64,000 bases of DNA from Emydura subglobosa (Eukaryota; Chordata; Testudines; Chelidae), in assembly GCA_007922225.1 (NCBI GenBank), contig ML679973.1:5246597-5310596 (forward strand), in the 5' to 3' direction. Of the stretch, positions 1-11,752 are shown one piece after another; positions within the stretch are counted from its first letter, which is position 1, and every line of letters begins with the position of its first letter. Under the pieces are notes generated by a model. The model saw only the letters and a program-made list of their open reading frames with translations, was not told where the DNA came from and searched no databases. The position numbers were made by a program, and so were the translations under genes.

Positions 1-574
1 AAGAGTGAGATGTTATTCATCAAGCAAAGGCCACTTCTGAACTGTCCATTTGGGGTAGTGTAGATGAAGAATAAGACAGGGAGATGTCTGTCTCTGCTCC
101 TCTTCCTCCTGTATCTGCCTCCTGGGCCTCAGACATAATCATTCTTCAGGGCACATGCTCACCCCAAGACTAGTGGGAGAGTACTGAGGTTACTTACGGT
201 AGACAATACCACATGGCAGCAAAAGACAAAGCTGTGAAACCAAAGCCTTCAGGTTGGCTTGTAAAATTGCCCAGGAATGACGTTTTGATGTCTTGTCTTG
301 GTTTATTTAATTTGATGTATTTAATTAGGTCTTGTCTTGGTTTATTCTGTGGCCATCTTGTCTCATGCAGGTCAAGCTCCTGCCTGAACTGCCCCTGTGT
401 AAAGCGCTGCGTTTTCCCAGGCTGGAAACACTCGTCATTGGTGACTAGTGCCAGAGCTCTAAATACACTTACACAAAGGTGAATTGAATTCGCAAGCCAT
501 GCTATTTGGGGGGGAGTGACAAAGAGATTTCTTGAGCTTTGGTAAGGATGGCTGTGGCACAAGCTTAACAGCCC
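1..574. other. No gene; short direct repeat
   Basis: Unique-looking DNA. An exact 17-bp direct repeat, TCTTGTCTTGGTTTATT, lies at 291-307 and again at 330-346, giving a 39-bp period. Overlapping open frames on both strands here match no family I know and look like chance. Confidence 0.5.
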
Positions 575-712
575 ATCTCTGCAACTGACAGGCTGTACCA
601 CCGTGAGCAAGTCACTTCGCTTCCCTGTGCCTCTGTTTCTCCATTTGGAAAAGGGGCTAATGCGGCTCACCTGCATTTGCTGTGTGCTTTGAGATCCCTG
701 GATGAGAACACA
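575..712 (+). mobile_element. MIR SINE fragment
   Basis: The run 'gagcaagtcacttcgc', then 'cctctgtttctcca' and 'ggaaaaggggctaatg' follows the MIR core order (gc-aagtcactt / cctcagtttc / aaaatggggataat). It ends in the 'ctttgagatccctggatga' 3' region seen in sauropsid MIR/L2 copies. Old and diverged. Confidence 0.75.
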
Positions 713-730
713 TTGTTCGGTGCAGATTAT

Positions 731-815
731 TAGTTGGGGTTGGTCCTGTTTTGAGCAGGGGGTGGGACTAGATGACCTCCTGAGGTCCCTTCCAACCCTA
801 AGCTTCTATGATTAT
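731..815 (+). mobile_element. CR1 LINE 3' end
   Basis: Short 5'-truncated CR1: 'gttggtcctgttttgagcag', 'actagatgacctcctgaggt' and 'cttccaaccctaagcttcta' are the conserved CR1 3' terminus, followed by the degenerate ATTCTATGA-type tail. No coding part remains. It sits 20 bp after the MIR. Confidence 0.9.
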
Positions 816-1655
816 TACTTTATTATGGAACAGGAAAGTCAAGTTCATGTTAGTTGCATGGGCTTTAACTCTCACTGGACGGGCTTTAGTTCCTCCGCCC
901 TCAAAAGCTTTTAAGACCCTTTCTCCAACTTTGGAAGCGTACATGCAGGCCTGGAATGTGCATGCTTGAATGTGTCCCTTCCTCCTCCATCTCATTCCTC
1001 CCCCCACCCTCATTTCCCCCCTTGGAAATCTCCCAGTTCCACTAGGAGGAATTGGTGCTTGTCCTTTCTCAGTGCAGGCCCTGATTTCCATCTGAATAAC
1101 AAGCTTTCTGCTAAAACTTCCCTGTGGTCCAGGCCGGCACACAAGGAGCCCACTGTCCGCAGACTGAATGTTCAGCCAGCCCTGACGTACTCACCATTGT
1201 CAATGGAGCTTATTCAATACAACTTGTGTGTGTGGTGCAGGCCAGGGTGAGGGGCTTGTCGAGGGGAGGGGGACTTTGCTACTGGTAAACAGACTCCCCA
1301 CTCCATGCAAACACTGCAGTAATGTGAAGCAACCCCTTCTGTCTCCACTTAGGGCTTTATGGTTTATTGCAGGGTGTTTCAGAGGCTTGTTTAACTTGCA
1401 GCTGGTTTTCATGTGGCGCTGCGTTGGTTCCTTTCCGCTTTCTGCTCTGCATTTGTCAGTGTTCGTTTTCAAGCTGCAAAGTGTGTGAGGAAATTGCAAT
1501 GAATCTTTAGAGGGATCTGCTTTTCTTTCACCCTGTGTTCTTTCCCTTTCATTAGTTTTTCATGCTCTTTCTCCCTTATTTTTTTTTTCATTTCTTTATC
1601 ACTCTTTCTGCACCTCTTTTTCTCTCATCTTTTCATTATGCCCTTTCATCTGTCT
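816..1655. other. No gene or named repeat; pyrimidine-rich
   Basis: No recognised element. C/T-rich blocks occur at about 975-1030 and from 1520 up to the CT microsatellite. The short ORFs on both strands are low-complexity. Confidence 0.5.
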
Positions 1656-1659
1656 CACG

Positions 1660-1693
<34 letters not shown>

Positions 1694-1702
1694 ACTCACA
1701 TG
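1656..1702. repeat. (CT)n microsatellite
   Basis: About 15 uninterrupted CT units followed by CACTCTCACTCACA, inside a longer T/C-rich tract starting near 1520. It produces spurious Ser/Leu-rich ORFs in two frames. Confidence 0.95.
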
Positions 1703-3810
1703 CATGTGCACACATGCTTTTCTCCTGCCCCTCTTTCTTTCTGTCTCTCACACCCCTCTACCTCTGAGGACTATCAGGGTGACTTGTCAGCATATAGGTA
1801 ATAACATAGAAGGGATGGGTCAAATTGGAAAGGCAAATAAGAGGTCATTTGCCAAAAGCTTGACTGAAGTTTGAGCGCGTGGACAGGGGTGAGCATACAG
1901 CACACGCAAGATGTGTCCCCTCGTGGACTTGCAGTGATGCCTCAGGTTAGGCACAGACCTGCATTGAATACTTAATGTTTTCTTCTAAAAATGTATTTGT
2001 ACCGCCTGTCACCCAGTGTCTGTATCAGAAGCAGCTTTTTCTATTCGCTCTTGTTGTCAGCCACACAGCTGTCTCTCTAGTGTTTCAATAATAGAGGCAG
2101 GACAAAGGAGTGGAACATCCCCATCTCCCGAGTCCTTGGAGGCTGAGAAACCAGAGGCGTGGCTGTGCCTTCCCCATTGAAAGGATTGTGTGTGAACTGC
2201 GAGGGAGAGGGCAGCGAGGTTAAGATGCCCTGGTGACCCCATGAGCCTGGCTAGGTCATGCTAAACGCTCTGTCACACAAGACCTGGGAGTTCGCTGGCT
2301 GGGTTCGAAAGTGCTGGAATCTCATTATCACAGCCGGATGCGGATGAGGGCTGACATGCCCTCTAGTAATTTTTTGAGTTTTGTCCTTCAGACGAGGCTG
2401 GCCTGGGTGTCGTGATGGATTCTTCTGCCGCACTGAAATCGCCTCTCCTGAAGAGGCACAGGAGTACTTGGCTACTTCTTCAACTGGGATTAGCATCCAG
2501 AATGTTTTAATTGAATCTGGAGTCCCGAATGGGCTCCCAGCATTGCTATGTGCAAAGCTGCTTCTCTGTGTCATTTTTCTTTATGGGACTAGTGAGAGAA
2601 TCCACTGTTGGTTTTTGTTTTGTTTTTTTAAAGGGTGTCACATTAATGACACTGGCATCCTATCCCTATTTTCAGTGCAGTCACAGTGTGGGCAGCCACG
2701 GGGCAAGGGTCTCTCCATGCTGCCCTGGAAAGGGCCACTGGTAGCATGAGAAAGGGGAGAAAGGTGGGTCATTCTTAGAGCCCTTTCAATCCTCTCTCTT
2801 GAGACTGCCGGCTGTGATGTGGTTAAGTCTCCAGTACACAGGGAACTGGACTGAGAACCTACCCATTCGTTATACGTTAGCCACCAATCTGCTAGTGGAT
2901 TGTACCAACTTTGGGTCACTTCTGACGTAGGCTGGAGTTAAAGTAGTAACCTATCAAACCCTTGAGCCGTTCATCCAGTCCTCCAGGGCACTCTCCTCAT
3001 AGTGAACAGTGGCATTCTGTTCAAATTGATCTCTACCAGTAAAATCTTGACTTGTGAAAAACAAACGGCCGACAGCCTGAGATCAGAAGCCCAACTTCCC
3101 TGTGTCCGTTCTCGGTGCTACCCACCAGTCCCTGAGAAGAGAGCACCGCAGGCCCGAGAGCGTGGTGGATAGCCTGGCACGAGAACCGGCAACCAGTGCA
3201 GCATCTCAACAAGTCAGGGCTGTGAAGATAATTTGCAGCCGGTCACAGATTAAATGTCTTCCTTCTGCAGGGGTTTAATGAGACTGCGAATCACATCAGC
3301 GGCGAGGGCATGCTTACTGTGCCGTACGGTGGCTATCACTCAGGCCTGGCATGCAGGGGCAGGCCCCGCAGCGTGTGCAGCAGAGAAAACAGCAGCCTGA
3401 CTGTGTAGACTCCAGAGCTGAGGACGAGGGACTGCACTCGGAGTCTCAGCTGTGCTGAATGAAGCACAGAGCTTTGAGCTGGTGAGCTTGCTTCCAGCTT
3501 GACCACAGAAGAGACTGCTAGAATGAGGTGGGATCTCCTGGAAGGCTGTTCCTATGGCAGAGTAAACCCATGAGTAAGACCAAAGCTTTAGCATAATTAG
3601 GGACACAGTTTAGTGTCTCCCTCCCCCAGTTCTGCAAGATGGAGCCATGTTTTAATGGTGTGTGGCGAAAAACGGTGGTGTAATTTATAGGTAAGCAACC
3701 CTAGCATGGTTCCTTCTACAGTATGAAGAGGCCCCGCCTAGTCCCCTGTGCCCATATGAAAGAAGCCCTGCATTTTATGATACAGCTGCAGTCTGTTATC
3801 TAAATAGGTC
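1703..3810. other. No recognised feature
   Basis: About 2.1 kb without a repeat family I can name, a long ORF or an RNA. The best open frame (about 120 codons, plus strand near 2381-2749) has no familiar domain. Candidate single-copy DNA. Confidence 0.4.
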
Positions 3811-4020
3811 CAGGGCTAGCACAGCAGGAGGTGCTGAATGTCAGGAGTGAGGGACATTGGCAGAGCTGCGGGGAGCTCAGGACTGGATTAGTTGGAAGAT
3901 GGAGAACAGGCCCTGCAGGTTAGGAAAGAGAGGCATGGGCAGGATCGTGTGTGGGTATCCCAGGACTGGAATAGCAGGGCATGCTGCAGATCGGGAGTCA
4001 GAAACATAAGCAGAGCTGTC
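3811..4020 (+). repeat. Dispersed tandem repeat, copy 1 (about 3 units)
   Basis: Three imperfect units of 65-83 bp begin at 3811 (cagggctagcacag), 3878 (caggactggattag) and 3961 (caggactggaatag). Each carries a CAGGACTGGAATAG-like block, a 'ctgcaggtcagga'-like block and, in the outer two, a 'ggcagagctg'-like block. The same family recurs in the opposite orientation at 28313-28615. Confidence 0.7.
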
Positions 4021-5193
4021 TAAGAGAGCACCTCCCTGCACTCTGCCTGGTCAATTTTCACGAGCCTGGGGTAAATGGAAAATGATTTCGAAACAGAAGA
4101 CCATCCCTTAAGAAAGTAATGGGGAGAGAGGATCGAGTCTGCACAAAGCCGTCGTGCCCAGGGAAGGAGTGGATTGGTTTAACTTTATTCATGAAGCCTT
4201 AGCTGTTTGAGCAAACTCTGTATGCGCATGTGTGCGCACTCACAAAAATTCTGTGCTGTTTAGCAGACCCGCGAGCGTGGTACGTACATACAGGAGAATG
4301 CTTCTGTGCTCAAGTAACACCAGCAAGGTGGACACTGCACTTTTAATGATTGCAGAGTGGGAAATCATTGAACGATGCCACTGTAGCCTCAGAGGTGGAA
4401 GAAGCTAAAGTGACTGCACTGTCTAGGTTTCTTTTTTTTTAAAATTTTATTTATTAAAATGCTCCAGAGGCAGGGGAACTCTGCTTATTATTTATAAGTT
4501 TCTCTGCTGCCTTGCAATGGGGGTCTTTTATCAAGGGCACTTTGATAAATGTGGTGGAAACTTGTCTGGTTTCACTGCCATTTTCCTAAAGTGCTTCCCG
4601 TATCCTCTGCTGAAATGCTGGTTCGTACGTTTATATAACAAGGCTCAGTGACTTGCAACAGACACCCGTTTTATCCGGTGCTGGTGGAAATAGAGCAAGA
4701 GTGAGTAATGCAATGCATAGTTGGGAGCACTAGGGGGAGCGAAGAGGAGGAAGTACCTTGTTGGGATACAGAATCCAATGTATTCCCTCTACCTGCTTGC
4801 TTCCTTTAGTTAAGATCACATGCTATTCTTAGGCCTCATGGTGCGCCGGGGTCACCTTTTCTACCCAGCTGGCAATTCTTTCCCATAATCTTAACTTCTG
4901 TGTGCAGTGCAGAGTGATGGATGAACCCTTTCTTGTGCCCTCTGCTGAGCTAAAAAACGCTGCCTCCTTCCAAGCCATTCTGCCAAACGGCAAAAAATAA
5001 AATATGTTAAATTTCCCCAGGTCTTCCCCTTCTCCTCAATCATCTCAGCCACCTAGGAGATTGGCGCCGCATCTGGCATGCAGGCAAAACATGGCTTGCA
5101 TGTGTAAGAATGTGCTGAAGACAGTGTCCCAGGGAGCAGAAACCCAAAGGGCCAGTAGGATGCAATATCCCAGAGAGCAGAGAACAGCAAAAA
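4021..5193. other. No recognised feature
   Basis: Unique-looking DNA with a T8/A-rich patch near 4430-4460. No ORF or repeat I can support up to the hAT element. Confidence 0.4.
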
Positions 5194-5201
5194 GTCTGCA
5201 G

Positions 5202-6198
5202 CAGGGTGGATGTAAATCACTGATTTTTTTCCCCCAAATTGGATTGGTTTAATTATTATTAAATACGGGGTTTTGTTTTTAAAAAATATAATTGAAACTG
5301 ACCATCCATGTTGCAGCTTAAATTTATAATCTATTAAAAACATTTAGATTAAATACAAAATATAATATTAAGCAATACATGTTTGCTGCCCGGTTTAAAA
5401 GAAAAGTCAGACCATTGAACTCATGGAAATCACTGGCTGAGCACCTGGAGCCAGAGTTGGTTGACGTGCTAAACCAGCTTTTAACAGCAGTAGTGTCTTC
5501 TGTAGGTGCAAAGAAAATAGTTTATTACGATTTATTATAATGGTTCAGTGGAGAAGTTAAGAAACCAACTGGGAGATGAAAAAGCAAGAAAGCTTGTTTT
5601 TTGCCTTCCAAACCATGAATAAGAACAAAGTGGATGAGGATGAGATCTATTAGTTCTAAAATCTTGAAGGACACACACTGATCAGAAACAATCAGTTAAA
5701 TGCACTAGCTACAGATAATACTTCCTTTGTTTACTAAATCAGTTAGTTTTAAAGGCAAAAGTTTTTATCAACTTATTTCTTATGTATCCAGCACATTTAA
5801 GATAGCTTATTTTAAAAAATGCTTATTTTGTGCATTTTAATTGAATTTAAATTTCCACCCAAATAGTTTGACACAAATTGCAAACAAAAAATTAATCATC
5901 ATCTAGTCAAAAGTTGTGATATAATTGCTTAAATAAATGTATTTAGATACACTATATCCTGCTGGTTAGCAAAAAGACACACTAAATTTTGTGTAAATTC
6001 TATATTTAGTTGCAAATCAGCATGTTTTAATGGTATCTACCAAACAGTATTAACCTTTCCTTAGGAAAATAATTTAAAAGTACAAATGCAAAAACATGAT
6101 TAAAACTGATCATTTGAATCAGGTTTCCTGCTTGCTGATTTAAATCATGATTTAAAATTGATGATTTAAATCATTTTGATTTAAATCTGTCCAGCCCG
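5202..6198. mobile_element. hAT-type DNA transposon, internally deleted, with 8-bp TSD
   Basis: AT-rich block of 997 bp. The left end reads CAGGGTGGA and the right end, reverse-complemented, CGGGCTGGA. Inside both ends lie GATTTAAATCA-type subterminal motifs. The flanks are GTCTGCAG (5194-5201) and GTCCACAG (6199-6206), an 8-bp target-site duplication with two transitions. Eight-bp duplications and CAGGG ends are hallmarks of hAT elements. Only a scrap of transposase remains inside (see 5554-5622), so this copy could not move itself. The exact subfamily is not recognised. Confidence 0.8.
5554..5622 (+). pseudogene. Remnant of hAT transposase C-terminus
   Basis: A frame starting at 5554 reads KLRNQLGDEKARKLVF before a TAA stop. 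This resembles the C-terminal dimerisation part of hAT transposases, where an arginine-rich LRN/VRN motif precedes 'EKA-KLVF'. Upstream codons around 5410-5520 are full of stops and shifts. It lies within the 5202-6198 element, consistent with a deleted autonomous parent. Not functional. Confidence 0.5.
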
Positions 6199-6206
6199 GT
6201 CCACAG

Positions 6207-7272
6207 GGAAAGGCACAAAAATCAAATCAATGTAAATGGAGAAGTCTTGTAAAAATCTTCTCTCTTCTCCTTTGGCCACTGGAAGTTGCTCTTGGCCTAT
6301 TTAGGCCCCCCCTCCCCCATCTAATCAATCTAATCTCCCTTTGATAGTGCATATTTTATTTAGAGAAGTGCCTCAATCAAAACCCTGAATCAAACTTGAG
6401 AGTGTTTGAAATCTGAACCAAATTTTGCAGTTTGAATCAATTTCTAGATTTTTTTCCATTCCTTTAAAAAATGTTCCTTTATCTTGAATTCTCTATATTT
6501 TCAGTACCCTGTACGGAAGCTTCTCCACATTCAGGTTTGTGTGAGCCATTTCAGCCTGTGTCCAGCTGCTCAGTAGTTTTGGGGGCTGAAAGCCATTTAC
6601 TAGCTAAGAGGGCAATGGTACAAAGCTATTTTCAGCAACGTGACCCCATCTCAGCCAATTGGATTGTGTTTGGGAATCCAATTTGATTGAGACAGGGTCA
6701 CACACCCTGAAATAGATTGTGCTGCTGCCTTCTCTGGTTCACATAGACATGCACGTACAGTTAAGGACTCTTGACTACATGCTTTGGTACATGACCTCCA
6801 GTACTGAATGGTGCTATGTGGAGTCTCCTCTCTAAGATTTCTGCTCCTCATTCACTGTTGTTAGGTGAGAAAGTTGCCACCTTTTCCCAGTTTGTCCTGA
6901 CGAGCAAACTCTATGTGTCATCAATTTATATTGCAACCTGATCACATAGTGCCAGCCCCAAATCATTTTTGCTCCGCACACTAGTCCGCCAGGCCTGTTT
7001 ACAGGATGCATAGCCACCCCACTGAAATTTGGATGAGCCTGCAAAATGGTACCATCAGATTGATAGTGTGGAAATTAGCAGCAGTTTTAAGACTCTGCAT
7101 TATGGGCTTTCTAGAGTACCTAGGTATTTTGTGTAGGAATTGCTGCCCTTGGGGCCCAAATTCCTAATATATCCCACGTGGATCCCACAAGCTGCATGTG
7201 TCGAAAAGGGGATGTTGCATTCATTGCTTATTTAGTGGACAGTGTAGGATTGTCCTAGCAGCTGCTGACTGC
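6207..7272. other. No recognised feature
   Basis: No gene or nameable repeat. Short C-rich run at 6306-6318. Confidence 0.4.
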
Positions 7273-7288
7273 GGGGGGGGGGGGGGGG
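7273..7288. repeat. G16 homopolymer
   Basis: Sixteen consecutive G. One of four long G runs in the window (also 12075, 37889 and 38100). True length is uncertain because such runs are prone to sequencing error. Confidence 0.9.
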
Positions 7289-10200
7289 AGTGGAGCAGTG
7301 CCCCCGAGCTGTGGCTCCCTGGGCTAACCTGCCAGTGTACAGTGGGGTTGCTCAGAGTGGCTAAAAGGGGATGTGTGATGGAATACACAACAAAGCTAGG
7401 CCGGCACAGGATGATCATTGAAGCATAGAGAATTTGGGAGCCAGATCAAAGCACCACTCTCCAGTGGTATTCTGGCAGGCACAGCAGCTGGGCCACAGCT
7501 CCTGATCTGTCCTTGAGCTCCCGTCCTGCCCAAGTCCTCTTCTCACTGCCCCTTAGCTGTGCAGCAATGAGCAACACTTGGCCCACGCTTCATGTTAAAC
7601 AGTGAGCCAGGACATTCCCATAGGCCATGCCTGCGTTGAGCATTTCTGGGGAGCCTCCCAGTGTTTCACTAGCACCAGTGCAGCTCCATCTCAAATAACA
7701 ACAGTCAGGCACTCTAATGAAGACGGGGCGACAGCATTCATCACCATTTCCCCGCCACATCAGCAAGACCTGCTGTGAGATGGGTCAGGTGGAAAGGTGC
7801 TGGGTCTACATTAGGACACACACAATTGCTGCTCCAGCTGGAGCTGCACTCCAGTGTCGACGCAGCCATGCTGTTCTGGGTTTTATTGCTCCTGGCTGAA
7901 CTTCCCGGTTCCCGGGAATGGCGTCTGTTCTCTTCTTGACCCCCGGCTGTGCTGCGGGATTGCGCGTACGTGGGACACGCAGCCACCTGCTATTCAGAGA
8001 CCTCGCCAATACTCCGGTCCAGCAGGGTGCAATAAGGCTGGAGAAACCATTCTTGGCTGCTCTGGCCATGCTGTGTGGTGGGTGTTTTGGCTTGTTGTGC
8101 TGCACCCAGAACCCTCCCTCTCCAGCATTGTTCTTTTGGGAGGGCAGCATGCAAGGCATAAGCTTCTTGGAAAGCAGCTGGACATGAGAGGGTGAGTAAC
8201 GTTACTCGATCTCTCTGTGAACCCTGTTGGTGGTTGCTTAGGTAGACGGCTTGGAAATGTTTTGACAGATCAAGGTGGCTAGGGCTAAAAAATGACACAG
8301 TGGCACTTGACCCGTACTGATGACTCTTATTCATTGCAGGTGAGTGGAGGGTTTCTTCTCCCTTAGCGGAGTCAGACTTCTGTAAGCAAGGAGCAGATGT
8401 GCCTCTTGTAGGTCTATGCTAAATCACGGTGCAGCCACCTCTGGTGATTTTCAGGGTTAACACCGAGATTTTGGCCCCTGGGGGAGCCATCCGGGCCATG
8501 ATGTGAGAAGCTCCAGCAAATTTCAGCCCGGCCTGGGGGAAAACCTGCCTTTCCCGCTTCCCCACCACCTGGAGAAGAGCAGCCAATCACAGCTGCTGCA
8601 AGAGGCAGCCAGAGCTCTGCCCTTTCCCGTCAGGAGCTGAGGAGTTTTTGGATGGGGAGGGTGAGATGGAGCCATTGATACCTCAGACTTCAGGGTTTTT
8701 TTTATCCCCCCTTCCCCGCCTCATGTTGCAGGGATGAAGAGGAGAGGGGGGAAGTTTGCTTCTCCACTCTCCATTCCTGCAACATTGGGCCTGGAAGGGG
8801 ATAACCCCTCTAAAACTGCAGGAGGAGCAGCTGTGGGGCAGGGCAGACCAGAAACCGCTATATATGCTTTTAAAAGAAACCTGTGATGTTTGGGGTCAGT
8901 CTTGTGACTTTTGAGGGGCTCTGACACTTTATTTAATTTATTTATTTATTATTGGTTGACAACATGGAAACTGACGTTGCGATGCTGGGTCAATTACAGT
9001 GGAAATTTTTGTTGTGAAGGTGTCTGTGGATGCTTTTTGCTTTCCTCAATAGAGAATTAAACTTCACTCTCATCCCCACACCAGTCCCTTACTCCATAAT
9101 CCTTCATAAGGGGTGGTAAAAATTAGACGAGGCAATTGCTAGACAGCCATTAGGACAAGGTTGCCGTGGCCTCCACCTCTCCAGGAGTGCTGCTGTAGCT
9201 TAGCTGTTTTTTTACCCAGCTCCACGTCGTTGTCCCTAGACCGTACTCCCTTGGGGCATACTCTGCTGTAGGTCTGCGTCATTGGGGGGGTTAGGACTAA
9301 TCAGGTCTGGTACGTTGGGTTTGGTTTGGGTTTGCATTTTGCTTTGAGTGTCTTGTTCGAAAACACCAGACAACTCAAAGTGCTACTCAGCAAAAACCAC
9401 CAAGTTTCCTCTGATTTAGCAGCTCATGGTTTCAGACTGGTGCATAACTGGCCCCAGGTTGACTCCGTCCTGGGCTTGCAGATTCGCAGTGTTTTGGATG
9501 AAGCTGGCTCTAGTTTCAAATTGGTAGCAAAACTCCAAACCAACTGAGTTTTACCCGGTTATATAATTACTGTTTGGGTCGGCTCAGGCCAAGCACCTTC
9601 CAGCCTTCCTTCGGTGTCCACGCTGTCCTTTGATTGACAAATGGCTGCCAATGGACAGAGGCGGGTTTCATATGGCTGTCTCACTCTCCCATCATGTGCA
9701 AACAACTGTTGGTTAACCTCCTTCTGCCTCAGAGGCTGCCCTGGTGATTATCTGCTCTCCTTTAAGGGGTGACAGGAGAGCCCCACTTTGGCCTGTAGCA
9801 GAGATCCTCCAGGTGCAGGCAGGCCCTGACCATGGGACAAGGAATGACTCTGCTGCTGACGCCTCTTGGGCTCAATTGATGTCTGCTGTTTATTTTAAGG
9901 AGTGGGTTTTTTACACGGCAATGGCGTGTTTCCCAGGGGACCTAAGGAGCAGCAGGCCCTCGGTGTGGGCTTCTCGCTGATGTCAAAAGAGCCTCTGAGC
10001 CTCCTCGGTACAATCCAAACCCGAGTCTGCCATTTGAAATGACCCTCAATGCCAGCATCAAATCTGACTCCCAAACACATGCTTGCACACAAGAGAGCGG
10101 TCGCCCCATGTGCATGGGAGCGTTCGTTGTGTGCCTGGTTCGTGTACAATGTGCGAGAAGCCTTTGCCCACCTGTCGCTGGCTACTATTAATAAAATCAT

Positions 10201-10290
10201 GCCCTTTTTAATACTCCAGAGACTTCGGTGCAAGGATGTTACAAACTTTAATGAGTTAAGCCTTGTAAGAAACCCGGGGGATAGGTCAGC
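7289..10290. other. No gene; local CpG cluster and ATTT repeat
   Basis: Mostly unique-looking. At 7884-7985 CpG is locally dense (about nine CpG in 85 bp, including TGCGCGTACGTG) against a CpG-poor background. An imperfect (ATTT)n tract occupies 8928-8953. At 8325-8346 a T-rich stretch leads to GCAG|GTGAGT, a back-to-back splice acceptor/donor. None of these proves a gene. Confidence 0.4.
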
Positions 10291-10294
10291 CTGG

Positions 10295-10412
10295 TATAAA
10301 TTGGGGAACAGAGGCACAGATTTGAAGTCACATACCCAAGGTCACACAGTGAGGCCGTAACAGAGCATGTAATAAAACCTAGGAGTCTTGCAGTCTCGTG
10401 CTGTAACCCCCC
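10295..10412 (-). mobile_element. MIR SINE fragment
   Basis: The plus strand shows 'ggggaacagaggcacaga', 'cccaaggtcacacagtg' and 'taggagtcttgcagtct'. This is the antisense MIR order (gaggcacagag / caaggtcacacag / aggagtc). Moderately diverged. Confidence 0.85.
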
Positions 10413-11514
10413 AATCACACTCACTTCAGAGCTGGAAATAGAAACCAGGAGCCCAGTTTCTGCTCAGATCACTCTTCTCCCTTCCCCACCCTGCTCCTAC
10501 CAGGTTGAGTAAATCCAATGTATTGATGGATCTCAGGTGGGTTTGTTACCTCTTAAATTCTGCCTGATTAAAAAGCAGTTAGTCCTTGCGTGTTCGTGCT
10601 GCATCTGTGTGTGTGGATAGTGTACTGTGGGTGTCTACCCTTTACTTTACAGCTCTATGGATAGCCACCAGGGAGAAGTCACAATAAAGGAAGGAGGCAG
10701 CTGATACGCTGTTGATTTTGTGTGAGCACATACATACACCAAGGCAGCACTGATGACTGGTAGGGGTCAGGTTCAGTGGGAACTTTACCAGCCTGGAATG
10801 TATGCAGAGGGAGGGAAAGGGGTTCTCGCCTCTCTAGAGCATTCACACTTACAGGGTGGGCATCAGGGATGTGTCAACTCTTCTATTTTGCGCTGCCTTT
10901 TCTGTCAGTCCGCCTCCTTCTCACCTGCCTCCATGGCATGTGCAGCAACTGCATGAGGAGGAGCACTTCCCCTGACACACTGGTATCCAGCCCCCAAGAT
11001 TAGGCTGCAGCCCATGTCTCTCACTCAGCCTGTCTCCCCGTCCCTCTGAGTCGGAGTAGATTTTTTTTGTAGGGTGTATCTAGAGTTTTCCCAGAGAAGC
11101 TCAGACGTGGCATCTGATTTACAGTCATTTCTTTTTTTACTGTTATTCAGCTGAGTACAACCATTGTCCAGTTTCAGTGATGGGAACATTAGGCCGTTGG
11201 ACTCGGGCATTGCATGCGATGCAGAGGCCAATTGCCAGCAAAATATTGTGTAAGTTTGGAATAAATTATACATCCAATTCATCTTGTCATGTCACTTATG
11301 CTAGGTGACTCTGGAAACCAGAGACTCTGGGAACTCTTTTAGGCAGGAGAGAAGTCAAAACCTGTTAGAGACAGAAGAATCTTTCCAGCATAAGGGAGTT
11401 CCCTTAGCAGATTTCAGCGTTCTCCGCTCACCAGGGCATCCTGTATTCTAAACACATCCCATAAATGCTGACTTGGGTCCTAGACTGCACTGGGGATGCT
11501 GAGGCTGGATTATA
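10413..11514. other. No recognised feature
   Basis: No ORF with known similarity, no RNA gene and no repeat I can name. Confidence 0.4.
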
Positions 11515-11522
11515 CACTAGGA

Positions 11523-11744
11523 CAGTGATTTTCAAACTTTAGACTGCATACCCCTTTCCATATAATGTAGCCTACTGCATACCCCCATCTGATCCCCATA
11601 GGGTCACAATATGCTTATGATTATATTGCCAAGTCTTACTAAATGAAGTGCGTTGTCTGCCATTACAGAATTTTTCTTGCATACCCCCTGATGGGAGCTC
11701 ATGTACGCCTAGCGGTGCATGTAACCCCAGTTTGAAAACCACTG
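11523..11744. mobile_element. hAT MITE with TIRs and 8-bp TSD
   Basis: A 222-bp non-coding element. The left end is CAGTGATTTTCAAACT and the right end reverse-complements to CAGTGGTTTTCAAACT, so 15 of 16 terminal bases are inverted repeat. The flanks CACTAGGA (11515-11522) and CATTAGGA (11745-11752) are an 8-bp target-site duplication differing at one base. CAGTGGTT-TCAAACT termini are typical of Charlie-like hAT elements. The inside is C-rich ('cataccccc' type) and has no ORF, so it is non-autonomous. Confidence 0.9.
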
Positions 11745-11752
11745 CATTAGGA

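Noticed and set aside
1562..1874. Ser/Leu-rich ORFs
   Set aside because: Low-complexity translation of the CT microsatellite and pyrimidine tract.
3340..3606. 88-codon minus-strand ORF as a secreted protein
   Set aside because: Ala/Ser-rich but no clean signal peptide and no repeat of the pattern elsewhere.
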